DNA of 64,000 nt from Saccharum officinarum (taxonomy: Eukaryota > Streptophyta > Magnoliopsida > Poales > Poaceae). Positions 1 through 13,000 of the stretch are shown here, piece by piece (position 1 is the stretch's first letter; each line of letters opens with the position of its first letter). The DNA lies in NCBI GenBank assembly GCA_020631735.1, contig CM036158.1:80157447-80221446 (forward strand). Reading direction: 5' to 3'. The notes below the pieces were generated by a model. That model was not told where the DNA came from. It saw nothing but the letters and a program-made list of their open reading frames with translations, and did no database searches. Made by a program: the position numbers and the translations under genes.

Positions 1-708
1 AGATGCATCGAACAACTTTGGTTTCTCCAGCAAGTGTAATTCAGCTTGCAAGTAGGAAAAATATGAAGCGTGTTTTTAATTTGTATTCTTTGGAATGTTT
101 TGTTCTTCGTGTAATGTATTTTTTGGAATATTTGAAAATACCGCAATAACTACTAGGTCACAAAAGGATGAAAGAAACTCTCAAACTTTCTGGCGTTGTC
201 ACGAGGATCTACTTGTTTGGACTCATTTATGCCATGCCCATGAAGATAGAGATAGACTTCGTGAGTGGCCAAATTTGTTTCTTTGGTGCCTTTTGTTTTC
301 CTTTGTTTTCAAAACCTTTTTGTCCCTATTCCATTCCGTCGTGTTGTGAATATTATGCAGGGACTTCCTTGTCCATGTAATACTATAGTTTATCAAGAAA
401 ATTCAGGCTCTAAGTTGGCTATCATATACTTTTTTTTGTTCAAAATTATAAATTGTTTTTAGGTTTTTATATGTATAGTTTTTATATGTACTTAGATATA
501 CGCTATGCCTAGGCGTATAGTAAAATATATATGTATCTAAAATAGTAAAATGGCTTATAATTTGGAATTGAGGAATAGTTTTGTTGAAAAGAGGCAATGG
601 AACATTGGTATTTGGGGGAAAACGGAGTTCCCTAATAAGAAATTAGAATTATATGGAGGGTTTTGATCAGCGACTGATTGATACATATTTGTTTCTTTAA
701 AGCAATTC

Positions 709-825
<117 letters not shown>

Positions 826-1356
826 GTTAGATTTCTGGCAGGAATTTGGGGGTTAGGCCGTTAGGGTTATCGATCAGCTCTGACATGTGAACCGTGTGTG
901 TGTGTGTGTGCTTTTTTCTGTTTTTATATTAAACGAAAAAGGAAAAAAACACGAGGACTGGACCGAAGCATGTGGTTTCTGATCGAGGAGGCGTCCGGAC
1001 TTCGGAATCGGTTGGCAGATGAGGCTGAGGTGAGGCCGAAGATTGGCGGAGGCAGGTGCAACCGGTGGCCAACGTGAGGGCCACGCCCTGTGTCGCCGTT
1101 GTTTTTTTTTCTGAGCCAACCCCATCAGTCTCGGCGTCCCCCCTTATTTAGCTATAGGTTTGGGGCCGCGGTTGATTGATGGACGGATTCCCGCAGCGTG
1201 CGTAGGTAGTTGGTTGCTCCGACTCCGATCTTCTAGACGACCCTCCTGCAGCTGCCGCTTCAAGGCTTGCGAGTCTTGAACGTTGGGTGCGAGATTTTGC
1301 CGGCGCGCGCGCGAGGGCGCTGACCACCGGAAAGCACATGCGCCAGCTACCGACTA

Positions 1357-1585
1357 GGGGTGTTTAGGGGAGGAGTTAAAGTTTAACAAACACTGTACAC
1401 TTTCGTCTTATTTGACAAAAAGTTTTCAATCTTGGACTAATTAGGCTTAATAGATTCGTCTCGTAAATTACTCATAATCTGTACCGACATGCATGTAATT
1501 AGTCTACATTTAGTACTCCATATATTTGAGAGAACATTAATATGATAGAAGTTAAACTTTAACACATTGAAACCAAACAGACCCT
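1357..1585. mobile_element. MITE, 'TTTAG...CTAAAC' grass family, copy 1
   Basis: This is a ~230-bp non-coding element of a family seen ten times in this window. Shared words are a GTTTAG-like start, 'TTCGTCT', 'TAATTAGTC/GACTAATTA', 'TTTAGTACTCCAT', and an end resembling CTAAAC-AGGCC. The ends form imperfect inverted repeats. It has no coding capacity and must be mobilised in trans. Superfamily (PIF/Harbinger or hAT) cannot be settled by eye because the target duplication is unclear. Confidence 0.7.
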
Positions 1586-2838
1586 AACAACTGGCGTGGA
1601 CGCGCCTGCCTACGCGTCCGGCTTCCCAACCGTCCAGAGTCCAATCCATCTGCCCCCAACACTTCCTCCATATACTATAGTCTCAGTAACGAGTTTTATA
1701 TGGTTTCTAAAATTTCTAAAACTGTAATGTCATGTATAATGAAATAAAACATGGATACAACACTCACTCTTAATGAAAACTTTGTTTCATAGACATTTAA
1801 TTTCATCAATAATAGAGAGTTGATAATCTTGTCAAGAAAGTTTCATCCCCTATGAAACTTATTTCTTCTCTCTCTTCTTAAAAACATTGCCACATTATCG
1901 AAAAATGCTTATGTGGCAGCTTATTAAACTCTGATAAAACTTTTCACTGGAAATGGTCCTATAGTATCTCCGTGATTCGTATACCGGTGGTATTCCATAC
2001 TAGCACTATAAGATTAGGTCTGGACAAAAAAAAACCTATGGCTCACGGTTAAATTAGCTTGACTCGGCTTGGCTCATTAGCATAATGAATTAGCTCGACC
2101 TCGAGTTTCAGCTCGTTACATAGCTTGTGAGTCGGCTTGCAAGCCGCACGAACCAGGCATAAAAAACTTTGTTTCTATCACACAAGCTAGGCATAGGCAT
2201 ATGAATTCACATTCCCATCAACTGTTCACCTGATTTCTCACACCCAAACGACTGGAGCTACATGAGGCAGACTTACCTTTTTGATTGAAGAAAAAACAGT
2301 AGAATTTATCCTTTCGATGACCTCCCCATCCCTAGTCCCCACCTGCTATCTTTTTCTCTCTCACCTCCTAGAAGCACCTATAGATGGCCAAACAGGCCGC
2401 TTGGCCTGGCTCGGCATGCCGTGCCGCGCCGAATCGTGTCTGGTCATCGGCTGAGGCACGGCTTGCTGGACCAATTTTTGGGACGGGCTGACCCAATAAG
2501 CACGACTTACCAAGGAGGTCAGGCTAGCCCGAGGCCCGCTTCAGCAGGGGAAGAGGAGTCAAGGACGGTGGCGCTCAAGGCTGCGGAGTATCGTCCACTG
2601 CCTGTTCTCGCCTGGACACAAGCCGAAGCTGTCAAGCGCGAAGTTGAATGTCGTTAAAGGGACCGGCGGCATCACGACCTCGGCGCAAAGGAGGCGGCAC
2701 AAACCTCGCCACACGTGGAACTCAATTCGGATATTCTATTTGATTTGGGTTATGTTTCGGTGATTTATGCTATGTTTGGATAATTGGATTTGATTGTGTG
2801 CTCGATTAGGTTTGGAATTGGTTATACATAGTTTATTG

Positions 2839-3533
2839 GGAAAAAGTCTAATTGACCCCCCAACTATTGGGGGTGGTCTAGTTTACCCTCTCAACTATGA
2901 AACGGTCTAATTTACCCCCCGAACTTTGCAAAACCGGCCAAATCACCCCCTCGAGCGGTTTTGGACGGTGGTTTTGCTACAGTAACAACGGTTGCTATAG
3001 TACAATGGTTTTGTCCTTTTCTTTTTTTATTTATTTCGTCTGAATCTTTGAAAAATCATAGTAAATCATAAAAAAATCATAAAATGAAAAATTTAATTTT
3101 TTTGGACTCCACATGAGTAGATCTACACAGTGAATATATAATATAGTATGCTTTAGTACAAAGTTTTTGCTGTAAATTTTGATTTATTTTTTTCTGTAAT
3201 TAATTTGAATAATTCATACAATAAAAACTTTGTACTAAAGCATACTATATTATATATTTACTTTGTAGATATACTCATGTGGAGTCCAACAAAATTGGAT
3301 TTTCTATTTTATGATTTTTTTTGTGATTTATTATGATTTTTCAAATATTCAGACGAAATAAATAAAAAGAAAAGGACAAAACCACGGTTACTGTAGCAAA
3401 ACCACCGTCCAAAACCGCTCGAGGGGGTGATTTGGCCGGTTTTGCAAAGTTCAGGGGGTAAATTAGACCGTTTCATAGTTGAGGGGGTAAACTAGACTAC
3501 CCCCAATAGTTGGGGGTCAATTAGACTTTTTCC
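2839..3533. mobile_element. 695-bp foldback (near-palindromic) element with 10-bp target duplication
   Basis: The element begins GGAAAAAGTCTAATTG and ends with its reverse complement. Two arms of about 330 bp (2839-3168) and 311 bp (3223-3533) are near-perfect inverted copies around a loop of ~54 bp. The 10-bp word TAGTTTATTG directly flanks both sides (2829-2838 and 3534-3543), a clear target-site duplication. Arms this long plus a 9-11-bp duplication suggest a Mutator-like (MULE) foldback MITE. A transcript through it would form a long hairpin. It sits ~450 bp upstream of the TATA box of the reductase-like gene. Confidence 0.85.
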
Positions 3534-3988
3534 TAGTTTATTGCCGTTTGATTTGTGCTTGATATGGTTCGATTTTATTATTGGAGGAGGTCTAAGTCTA
3601 ATCTTGTGCAACCTTGTTTAGGGGATTTTATTTCGTTCGTATATGTTGATGAGCTCGCGAGCTGGCCTGAGCCAGCTCGAGCGAGCCGAGTTGGGCACTT
3701 GGGCGTGCTCAAGACTAGTAGGAGAGCTGGCTGGCGAGGACGCCCAACAACGCCAACGGCACAGCCACAGAGAGAGAAGAGACACGACGACACGGCACGG
3801 CACGGCACCGGGAGTCCGGCACGCACGCACGCCCTTTGAATGCCACCCTCCCGCCTGCCGCTGCCTCTGACCCAGACCGGACCCGTAGTATCTCGTCGTC
3901 TCCCGACTCGGAATCCGTCTCTCTCGCCCGCCTTCTTGTCCTTGCCGGCCGCCCCGGCCTCCTTTTTTTTTTGCTGCTGCTGCTGCTG

Positions 3989-3998
3989 TTATATATAC
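3989..3998 (+). promoter_or_regulatory. TATA box of the SNL6-like gene
   Basis: TTATATATAC lies 163 bp upstream of the start codon at 4161, after a T-rich tract and a (GCT)n run. A pyrimidine-rich stretch about 25-35 bp downstream (around 4010-4025) is a plausible transcription start. That would give a 5' UTR of about 135-145 nt. This is inferred from spacing only. Confidence 0.6.
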
Positions 3999-4160
3999 TC
4001 CGCGCCTCACTTTCCCCTCTTTGCAATCCGTATCATCACCTTCGCGTCGTCAATCCACCACCTGAGTTGCTCCTCCGGCTTGGCCCTCCTGCCTTCTTCT
4101 TGCCGTGCTCCAAAGAAAGAAAGAAAGAGCTTGTAATCAGGCAAGGAGGAAGCAGAGAGC

Positions 4161-7100
4161 ATGTGTCCAGGATCCGTGGAGTCGGCGGGGGCGGGGGCGG
4201 CGGGCAAGAGCGTGTGCGTGATGGACGCGGCGGGGCCGCTGGGCCACGCGCTGGTCGACCGCCTCCTCCGCCGCGGCTACACCGTCCACGCCGCCACGTA
4301 CGTCTCCGGTGACGGGGAGCGGGAGGAGGAGGAGGCCGCGGCGGCGCTGCTCAGCCACCTGTCGTCGTGCGGCGGCGACGTCGACGCGTACAGGCGCCGG
4401 CTGAAGCTGTTCCGCGCCGACCCGTTCGACTACCACGCCATCGCCGACGCTGTGCGGGGGTGCGCCGGCGTCTTCTGCATGTTCAACACGCCCGACGACC
4501 AGGCCCAGTGCGATGTGAGTACTTACAAATCAAAGCAGCAGCTTTCTTCCTTCCTTTCTTCTGTCTCTTTATATTATATATATTATTATCATAATTTGGG
4601 GTTTAACTGCGCAATCAAAGAAATGAAAGCTCGTTTGTAAGAATTGGATTGGATGATACTCTCCTATAGTACAGTAGACCCAGCCAGAGCTAGCTTATAC
4701 GAGCACTGTAGCATGAAGAGGGACAGGGCAGAGCAGAGAAGATGAGCCATTCCTACCCAAATCCCTTTCCATCAAGAGTTTAGAGTTGTCCATCTCCTCC
4801 CCCTGGTCTAGGCTGTTTGGTTCGTTCCAGAGGTGAGCTGGGACCCGGACCGCCGCCTCCTCCTCCGCTGATCCATTAATGACACAGCTCATGTGTGGCT
4901 GTGAGTGAGCGCGCGGTGCGCCTCTTCTTCCTCCTCCAGCTCCAGGTGCGGTGTGAGGTCTTGTCCTACCAGGAGTACTAGTGGTACAGTAGAGTAGCCG
5001 AGTGCATTAATAGCTCGACTACTGCACGGCCATTGTTCGCTTCACAGAAGATAAGCTAAGCCCTTGTTTAGATTGAAGAAAATTTCAACCCGATGAATAG
5101 TACCACTTTCGTCTTATTTGGCAAATATTGTCCAATCATGGACCAACTAGGCTCAAAAGATTTATCTCGTGATTTCCAACTAAACTGTGTAATTAGTTAT
5201 TTTTTTACCTACATTTAATACTCCATGCAAGCGGTTAAAAATTGATGTGATGGAGAGAGAGTGAAAAAACTTGGAACTTTGAGGCAAACTAAACGAGGCG
5301 TAAGCACTGAGAGAAAAATGAGCAAACAGGGCACACGTACGCACACACACCAAAGGCAACGGAGGGTGCAGTGCACCACCAAACGGAACCGAACCAACCG
5401 CGGGAAGGGGACCGAACCCCCTTTCCGCGTGCATTTAAAACCCTTCACATGGGGCATGGCAGCTGCACGCGCTTCGTCCTCGCCGCCCCTGCTGGCCTGC
5501 TCTGCTCCGTGCTCTGGGACAAGCAGGTTTTCTGACGGTGGAGTGGCTTTTGGTTTGTGTTGCAGGAGTCGACGGTGGAGACGGAGGTGCGCGCGGCGCA
5601 CAACGTGCTGGAGGCGTGCGCGCAGACGGACGCCATGGAGCGGGTCGTCTTCACCTCCTCCGTCACCGCCGCCGTCTGGAGCGGCGCCGGCGCCGGCACC
5701 CACGGCCACGAGGAGGCCGTCGCCGACGAGAAGAGCTGGAGCGACCTCGCCTTCTGCCGGAAGTTCAAGGTACGCGCAACACACGCACGTCTCACCACTA
5801 CTCGTACGAAGCTGCGTCAGCGTAATACTACTAGGCAACTTGTTGCTGCTGACTTGCTGTTGCACCTGCTGGCTGCTGACGCACTTGCTAGCGTAGGCAA
5901 CTTTCATCAGCCAACAAAGCTTTCCCAAATCCAACCCTAAATTTCACTATGCAAAAAGAAGATTCCCCGTCACATCAAAATGTCGGCACATGCATGGAGT
6001 ACTAAATGTAGATGAAATTAAAAACTAATTGCACAGTTTTGTTGTACTTTGCGAGACGAACATTTTGAGCCTAATTAGTCAAAGTTTGGACAATTTTTAC
6101 CAAATAAAAACAAAAGTTGCTACAGTACGACGTGACCTACACTATTCCAACTTCTCCTCCCAATTCCAACATCTAAACAAGGCCAAAACAAAAGTTACCA
6201 ACTTCCATGATTTCCATCCGGCCAATCATCAGATCAATGCCGGCGGACAGTGGCGGATCCAGAAACGGGGTAAGGGGGCTAAATAACAGAGGGCAAAAAA
6301 AAATTTTGCTCGCTGTATACAGTACACTAATAGATATAGCAAAGATTGATATCAATTCATATCAAGCTCAATGCGGGGTCTTTTTTTTCTCAACCCGACT
6401 CTCATTAGTTGCAATCTTCGAAGTGGAAGCATCATTCTTAGCACAATATCTCTCCATTCTAGTCTACTACAGTACTACTGATTATACCCTACAAGGTATG
6501 AAAGTAAAACTATCATAATCGGATCACTGAATATTCAAAAGAAAATATTAGAATAGGGTTCAGTGGAAAAATTTGGACTGGGCTGCACTGGACTCTGAAG
6601 AGCTGCTCTCTGCTATTTTGGCCCACGGAGGGCTGCAGCCCCCCTGGATCCGCCAATGCCGGCGGATGAGGCTGCGGCGCCCTGGGGGTCTTGGAGTCGC
6701 TGGGACAGGTGGTGGGAAGACCGAAAGAAAGAGATGGGTGACGTCCTCATCCAATTGGCTGCAGCCCCGGCCGCCGGCCGGTACCTTTCACTTTCACCTT
6801 GGATGATCGATCGATCCATCATCCATTAGGGGTGGGTGTCATCCGTTCGCTGTAGCTTCCCGCACCTCTTTCTTTTGTGGGTGTCGTCGCGTCGCGTGCC
6901 ACTCCAGCCCTGCGGGCAGCGCAGCGTGCGTGCTCGGCAATCTGGGTTCTTGGTGGCCAACTCCATTTTGCATTTTTGCTGCTCTGCTTCCCTTAATCCC
7001 TTAATTACCTTGATGACCACACCACAGGGACGCCAATTCAAAGATTCAGGCGTCTACGAGTCACAGAGCTGTCTCTGCCCTTGTTTAGTTCCCCCAATTC

Positions 7101-8329
7101 TCCCTAAATTTCACTATGCAAAAAGAAGATTCTCTGTCACATCAAAATGTCGGCAAATGCATGGAGTACTAAATGTTGATGAAATCAAAAACTAATTGCA
7201 CAGTTTTGTTGTACTTTGCGAGATGAACATTTTAAGCCTAGTTAGTCAAAATTTGGATAATTTTTACCAAATACAAACGAAATGCTACGTGAATTCTGAT
7301 ACAGTGTTTTTCTCCCCAATTCACCGAACTAAACGAGGCCTCTGTCTCTTGAGGCTGGCTGTCCTGTGCGCATCAAATAAGGAGGAGGAGTAACTGGAAC
7401 GATCGGGACCCCGCTTAGATAGAGAAAGATCAGGTTTCAGACTTCATACTGCTGATGAAGCTGACTTCTCAACTGTCTCTGGCGCTCGGGGTTAGGACAC
7501 AGAAAGAGATATACACTACTCCTAGTAACTAATTAATAATAAAACCAACCAAGAAACATGCACATCATCATCAGGCACATACGCACCAAGAGTGTTGTTT
7601 TCCCTTAATGATTCTGCTTTGCTAATCCTGATCGCCTCATCGTGCCTGCTGGGCCTCATGGTGCCAATAATCACACTACAGCCTCCAATCAACATGCTGC
7701 TGCCAACATGATTGGATTGCCGCCTGACCTGTCTCCTGTCTCTGTCTGTGCACTTCTGCAGCTGTGGCACGCCCTGGCCAAGACGCTGTCGGAGAAGACG
7801 GCGTGGGCGCTGGCCATGGACCGTGGCGTCGACATGGTGGCCATCAACGCCGGCCTGCTCACCGGCGCCCCGGGGCTCAGGCTCACCGCCGCGCACCCCT
7901 ACCTCAAGGGCGCCCCCGACATGTACGACGGCGGCGTCCTCGTCACCGTCGACGTCGACTTCCTGGCCGACGCGCACGTCGCCGCCTACGAGTCCCCCAC
8001 CGCCTACGGCCGCTACCTCTGCTTCAACAACGCCGTCTGCCGCCCCGAGGACGCAGTCAAGCTCGCGCAGATGCTCTCGCCGGCCGCACCACATGCACGC
8101 TCGCCACCACCACCAAGGTAGCCAATGCCACTTCTACTCAGTGCTAACTGTATAGTATACGTGTTTGTGCTGACAGAGACACGCAACTACTCCTATTTTG
8201 TTCCTGTGCTGACAAGACATGTGTGCATTGATTTTTTTTTTTGGCAGTGATGAGCTGAAGGTGATACCACAGAGGATTCAGAACAAGAAGCTCAACAAGC
8301 TGATGCTGGAGTTTGCCAGCGGGGTATAG
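4161..8329 (+). CDS. SNL6-like: Cinnamoyl-CoA reductase-like protein, SNL6 / At2g23910 type
   Basis: There are four exons (4161-4514, 5566-5769, 7762-8117, 8248-8329), all with GT-AG borders, encoding 331 residues; family members are about 300-330. It is an extended short-chain dehydrogenase with a Rossmann N-terminus (residues ~17-35, VCVMDAAGPLG) and the conserved VFTSSVTAAVW strand. The active-site region reads LWHALAKTLSEKTAW. True cinnamoyl-CoA reductases have Tyr-x-x-x-Lys here; this protein has His-x-x-x-Lys, so the catalytic Tyr is replaced. From memory the same His occurs in Arabidopsis At2g23910 and the rice SNL6 group, where SNL6 is needed for NH1-mediated defence. The function here is therefore inferred as defence or phenylpropanoid-linked, not proven reductase activity. 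Exon GC is high and falls toward the 3' end. Introns 1 and 2 carry MITEs. Start: the first ATG after the TATA box that opens the Rossmann frame. Confidence 0.85.
5061..5300. mobile_element. MITE, copy 2, in intron 1 of the SNL6-like gene
   Basis: This copy starts CCCTTGTTTAG and ends CTAAACGAGGCG, with inner words TTCGTCTTATTTGGCAAATA and TTTAATACTCCATG. It lies wholly within intron 1 (4515-5565), about 265 bp before exon 2. Confidence 0.75.
5919..6184. mobile_element. MITE, copy 3, in intron 2 of the SNL6-like gene
   Basis: This copy is in the opposite orientation to copy 2. It contains TTTCACTATGCAAAAAGA, TTTGCGAGACGAACATTTTG and an end ATCTAAACAAGGCC. It closely resembles copies at 7078 and 42718, which form a recent subfamily; the left end is not sharply defined. 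Confidence 0.7.
6248..6655. mobile_element. 408-bp MULE-like element with 11-bp target duplication, intron 2
   Basis: Terminal inverted repeats TGGCGGATCCAG / CTGGATCCGCCA bound the element. The 11-bp word ATGCCGGCGGA occurs directly on both sides (6237-6247 and 6656-6666). Length and duplication size fit a non-autonomous Mutator-like element. It lies inside intron 2 of the SNL6-like gene and has no coding capacity. A similar GGCGGTGGATCTAG word near 43,130 may be a decayed relative. Confidence 0.75.
7078..7340. mobile_element. MITE, copy 4, in intron 2 of the SNL6-like gene
   Basis: This copy starts CCCTTGTTTAGTTCC and ends GAACTAAACGAGGCC, giving clear terminal inverted repeats. It shares long near-identical blocks with copy 3, which lies only ~900 bp away in the same intron and orientation. 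Confidence 0.8.
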
Positions 8330-10072
8330 GGGGAGCTGGATTAGGAATTCCTGTTGTTTTATATTTGTTATTTATTTATGATTGTTATTATAATTACCCC
8401 ACAGATGCAAATGCAATGCAACTAGGGTTGTTGTATTCTTTTGTAGTATTTGTAATATCCACCCCCTCAAAAAAGGGGAAATCGGTTTGGCTGGTCAAAT
8501 GTGCGTATGCTGTGCATGGCCAAACACGCCACGTGTATTGATACAGCCCTGCGCCCTGCCAAGGGGGAGAGCATTTGAGTGATCGATCGATTGCCAACAA
8601 AGTATATCTATCTAGGTTCGTGAGTTACAGGGAATTTTGCAATTCTGTTATTGCCCTTGTATATGTACAGAAAATACGACGAAATGCTGAACCCTCATTC
8701 TTACAAGGCACTGCATTCCATTAGTTACTTGAAAGCTTAAACGTTGACAGCAGAATCACATGAGTAATTGGTCTGGCAAATAAATTAACTTGTAAGTGAC
8801 GAATCATCAGTAAATAAACACCTACGAATTGTCTTTTTCCCCGACTAAAACTGTTCTAGACTTGCACATGATAAGTTGTACATTGACGTATATGTTCTGA
8901 AAAAAAACAAAAAATTCAGAGTATATGCCAATCCAACCTACTACCATCATAAAAAAAACATTCATGCTCATGCGCTGCGTAATACTACTTGCTTTCAAGC
9001 TTCAACAAACATGATTACGGAAGAATCGTTCCAGGTCAAATTTGTGCACGAATGGGGTGGCCCGGGGAAAAGAAAACGGCCATTCAAATCCTAGCCCAAA
9101 AGAGCTGAGGCGTACCCCCAAAAGAAACGGGTGGCCTGGGTTCACAAACCCTCACCAACAATACCTACTACAACTATTGCTCAGAGGTCATTCGTCATTC
9201 CAGAGTACACAAGTTTGCAGCAGCAATACGGAAAGTCACTTTCCTCCACTCCACACATCATCACACACGACATCATCAACGAGGCGTAGCGTAGGTCGCC
9301 GCATTTGTCTTCCTCGCCGTTGCGCAGAGCCGCTGACCGGACGTCGTCTTCAACAACGCCGGCGTGTCATCATCTTTATGTTTTGTTTGTTCCACCGTGC
9401 GGTTTGGCGTTGAACAGCAAGCACGGCCATGCCATGCATGCTGGAAGAATATCGAGAATTCAAGATGCATTCGTCCTATCAGATCAACAAAGGCCTCACA
9501 GCTTTGCCGTTCATCGCCTGTCAATGCAATGTGTTTTCCCAGCCGGTCTCAAGCATTTTTCGTTGACAAACAGCAGGGCAACTAAACTGATCGTGAAGCT
9601 TGTCCATCCATCTTCTGTTCATGTGATACCACTACCAAATGATCACCGTGCAGAGTTGTGAGAAAGCGGTGAGTGGTGTTAAACTCACAAGAGAATTCAA
9701 GCCACACAACCAAACACCATCTTCGTGAGTCTTGAAGAATCCTTTCATCCCAAGTTTGCACATCAACAACCACAGAACAACCACCATTCAAATCCCCGCC
9801 CTAGAAGGCAAGGCAGCACTACGAAAGAAACTGGGCCTGGAAAGACCAGCCCTCAACGGGATTACCAACCCGTCTGAGATTTCAATCAGGTCCCTGTACC
9901 ATAACGCACACAATGTCAGGCAACAACAGTACGAAGCATATTCAGTTAGGCATCGCTATTAAGTCACTTCCCTCATCATCAAGAACAGACACATAATTAC
10001 AGGTGGAAACAGAGAAGCACACAACTGATGAGTTTGTGGCTAGCCTAAATTTGACAGGCAAACTTCTGCTTG
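8330..10072. other. Intergenic space between convergent genes, no gene seen
   Basis: This holds the 3' UTR of the SNL6-like gene (+) and of the NERD gene (-), which converge here. Stop codons lie at 8327-8329 and 10075-10073. The rest is AT-rich to mixed sequence with stray short frames that show no domain and no coding bias. No clear transposon ends were found. Confidence 0.55.
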
Positions 10073-13000
10073 CTACGCACTCAGTGTGGCAGAAACAACA
10101 CTGGACAGCTTGAACTTCCGAGCCTTTTTGGAATGCAGCGGCTGGAAAACAATCTCTGTGTATTGCTTCACAGAAATCTCCTTCCACTCTGAAGATGAAG
10201 TCCCCTCAGCTCGATAATCACGAGGAGAATACAATATTTGAACTCGTGACCTACCTGCATTGGTGCATTTGCATTAACAGCAAACCAAACAAAAAAAAAA
10301 CAAATATAAGCCATGCACATCATCTAAGGCATTTAGGTAGAGATGTCTTGTAATAATAAGAAACTATCATAAGATATCCACCTAGTACACAACAATCCAT
10401 CACCAAACATTATAAATGTCCTTTTGATTTTACCGTGATGACCATGCACACATGACATTTCTATAAGCATTCTATGGATCTAGTACTTTAACCTCTGACT
10501 CTATCCTCCCTAGTCCCTTGCACAACAAAGCTAATAAACTATATGCAGCAAATGCATTGTTCCACTAACCTAAAGTGATAGACACACATAAGTTCTCACC
10601 ATGAACAAATCACATTAACTAGCAAAAAGAACAAGAACAAGAGGTTCGTAGAGCTTACCAAAACCACCAAAAAGAGTTGACTTCTGGATGATGAATCGAC
10701 TGACTTTTGACCTCTTGAGATTTTTGAGAAGTTGAATGTCCTCATGCCTGCCTTTGAACTCAATGAATTCACCAAGAACATTTTTGTCTCCTTTGAGTTC
10801 CAACCTACAAAAGGACACGGGCAGCTATATATATATTATAAAAAGAACAACCTGAGCCTCTGCATTTTCGCACTGGACTGCAGCATGTAAATAGCCCCAA
10901 CTACCTCAAGATGCCCTTAAATTAAAACAGAAAACTTTTTTGAGAGACAAAATAAAAAAACATCAGGCTGATACTAGACAACACAGTTTCTCCAACAGAT
11001 ACAAAGGATGCTGTTATCTTATTCCCTCGTAATTGTTCAGATCGTGGTCATTCTTTTTTATCCCCATAGAAAACTGCCATAATACACCAAAAGGGAAGCA
11101 AAGTGGAAAAGGTATTTTAACAGGGCAACAAGAAACGAAGTGCTTCACCTGTCCCACATAGGTGATGAGCTGAGAATAAAATGTAGATTCTGGAGTACTG
11201 AATCTTGCGTGTCACTTTTGCTTCCAGTAAATGCACCTTTAATCCATGCTGAGAGTCCACTCTTTGAGTCTGTCTTGAGATCCTTCCATTGATCATACAA
11301 CATGACCTCTGGTTGGATGCTTATAGTATACGAAGGCCTGATGGAGAACATCTTAAATAGTTAAAACTAAAATTATAGAAACAGCCTGACAATAATAATG
11401 AGAAATATCAAAGAAGCATCCAAGAGAAGAAGAGCAAACAGAACATAATTTCATAAAGAGAACTAACCTGCAGTTGGGATTTGGCAGAACAACTCTCCCG
11501 ATGATATGCCCATCAGGCAATTTTGCTCCCCTTTGCTCCAAGTATGATTGAAGATTAGCAGCTAGTCTGTTGACTTCTAATACCTAAAGAACAAAATGCA
11601 GCAAATTAATAGACAGGAAACAGGAACACAAGAGGAATGATTGAAGATTAACATACAGGAATCAGGCGGTACATGCAAACCTAAAAACCTATTGAATGCA
11701 AGTACTTGATTTTCCACAGTTGGAATGTGACTTGGGTCTGAAAACAAATCTAGGATTTCATAGCAAGGGACTGTGGAGCATAAAATTTACTATCAAGAAT
11801 ATTTCCAACAAAGAATTTCCCTTTGAGAGTGTAGAAATACAAATACACAACTCCAGTATTATATGCCTCATACAATAAAGTAAACATCCTTTCTGCCTAA
11901 ATTTTCACTGGAAAGTACAACAGTTTGGCTAGTGGTCCCATACTTAATCACATGGTTATGTCCAAATGATAGCTCGACATCACTAGTTCATTAACAACTC
12001 ATGAGTAAATAACACTCTGCAATACCATTGAAGTTGTCAAAGAACTCAAACAGAAAAAGTAGGGGTCAAGCCACATACCGGGTTTGGAAATATCTCTTGC
12101 TTACGCTTCTTGTCAGTTGGACAAGACCAATTTCCATCCTTGTCAGCCTCAACAAAACCAGAGAAGTTCTTGATCGCTACCACCATCACCTCCCTGTTTT
12201 AGTGTTAGAAGATGAAAACCTCAATTTCCAAGTTTGGACAAAACAATTGTCCAGACTCAAGTAACTTTAACATAATATGGATGGAGTGTGCAAGGAGGTT
12301 GAGTACATTGGGTATGAGCCAGTAATAATGACATCTAGACAAGTTAAAGTGAAATTGGGCAAAGCTGAGAAGCAATTTAGAAGACAGTAATAGTGCTGAA
12401 GAAGTATCACACATGGAGTGGTCAGAAATGCTATTTCTATAAGCAAGCACAGGGAGGCAGGCTGCAAGTTATTGCAAAGGGCCTACCCCACTTGTCTATC
12501 TAGCTGCACTAGGTGGTAGCCACCGAACTGCACGTCCAAACATTAAATCTAGAGGATCTAGGAAGATCTTGAAGTGTTCAAGAGTGAAATTGAGCACTTG
12601 AGGAAAACAAAGGACTAATACATCAGGCAGGCTACAATTTTTTGGTACTAACTTCATCATTCTGCAATACATTATCTCTGAAATCTGAAGACAGTATACC
12701 CAATTGCTTCTCAAGTTGTTACCGTGTGAGTATGATGCAGTGGCACAGGTCCTGATAGTAACTTCGGAAAGGGGAAAAAAAGTTCTTCTAGCAGACGAAC
12801 TTGGAAATTGCAAGTAGTAGTAGATGCCTAGATTACAGGCAAAAAAAGTAGATGCCTAGATGGCGGACTAACCTCTTGGTAACGAGGACAACGTCGATAT
12901 GCTGGCGCTCGCCGGCGTCGGGGTCGGGGATGCGGAGGCCGACGAAGCATCGGCCGGCGTAGAGCTTCTCGAGCCTGGAAGGGGAATCGGAACCGATGAT

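Noticed and set aside
5215..5934. Long minus-strand frame over exon 2 of the SNL6-like gene
   Set aside because: It covers a GC-rich exon whose plus strand encodes a clear reductase-like segment with correct splice sites; it is a mirror frame.
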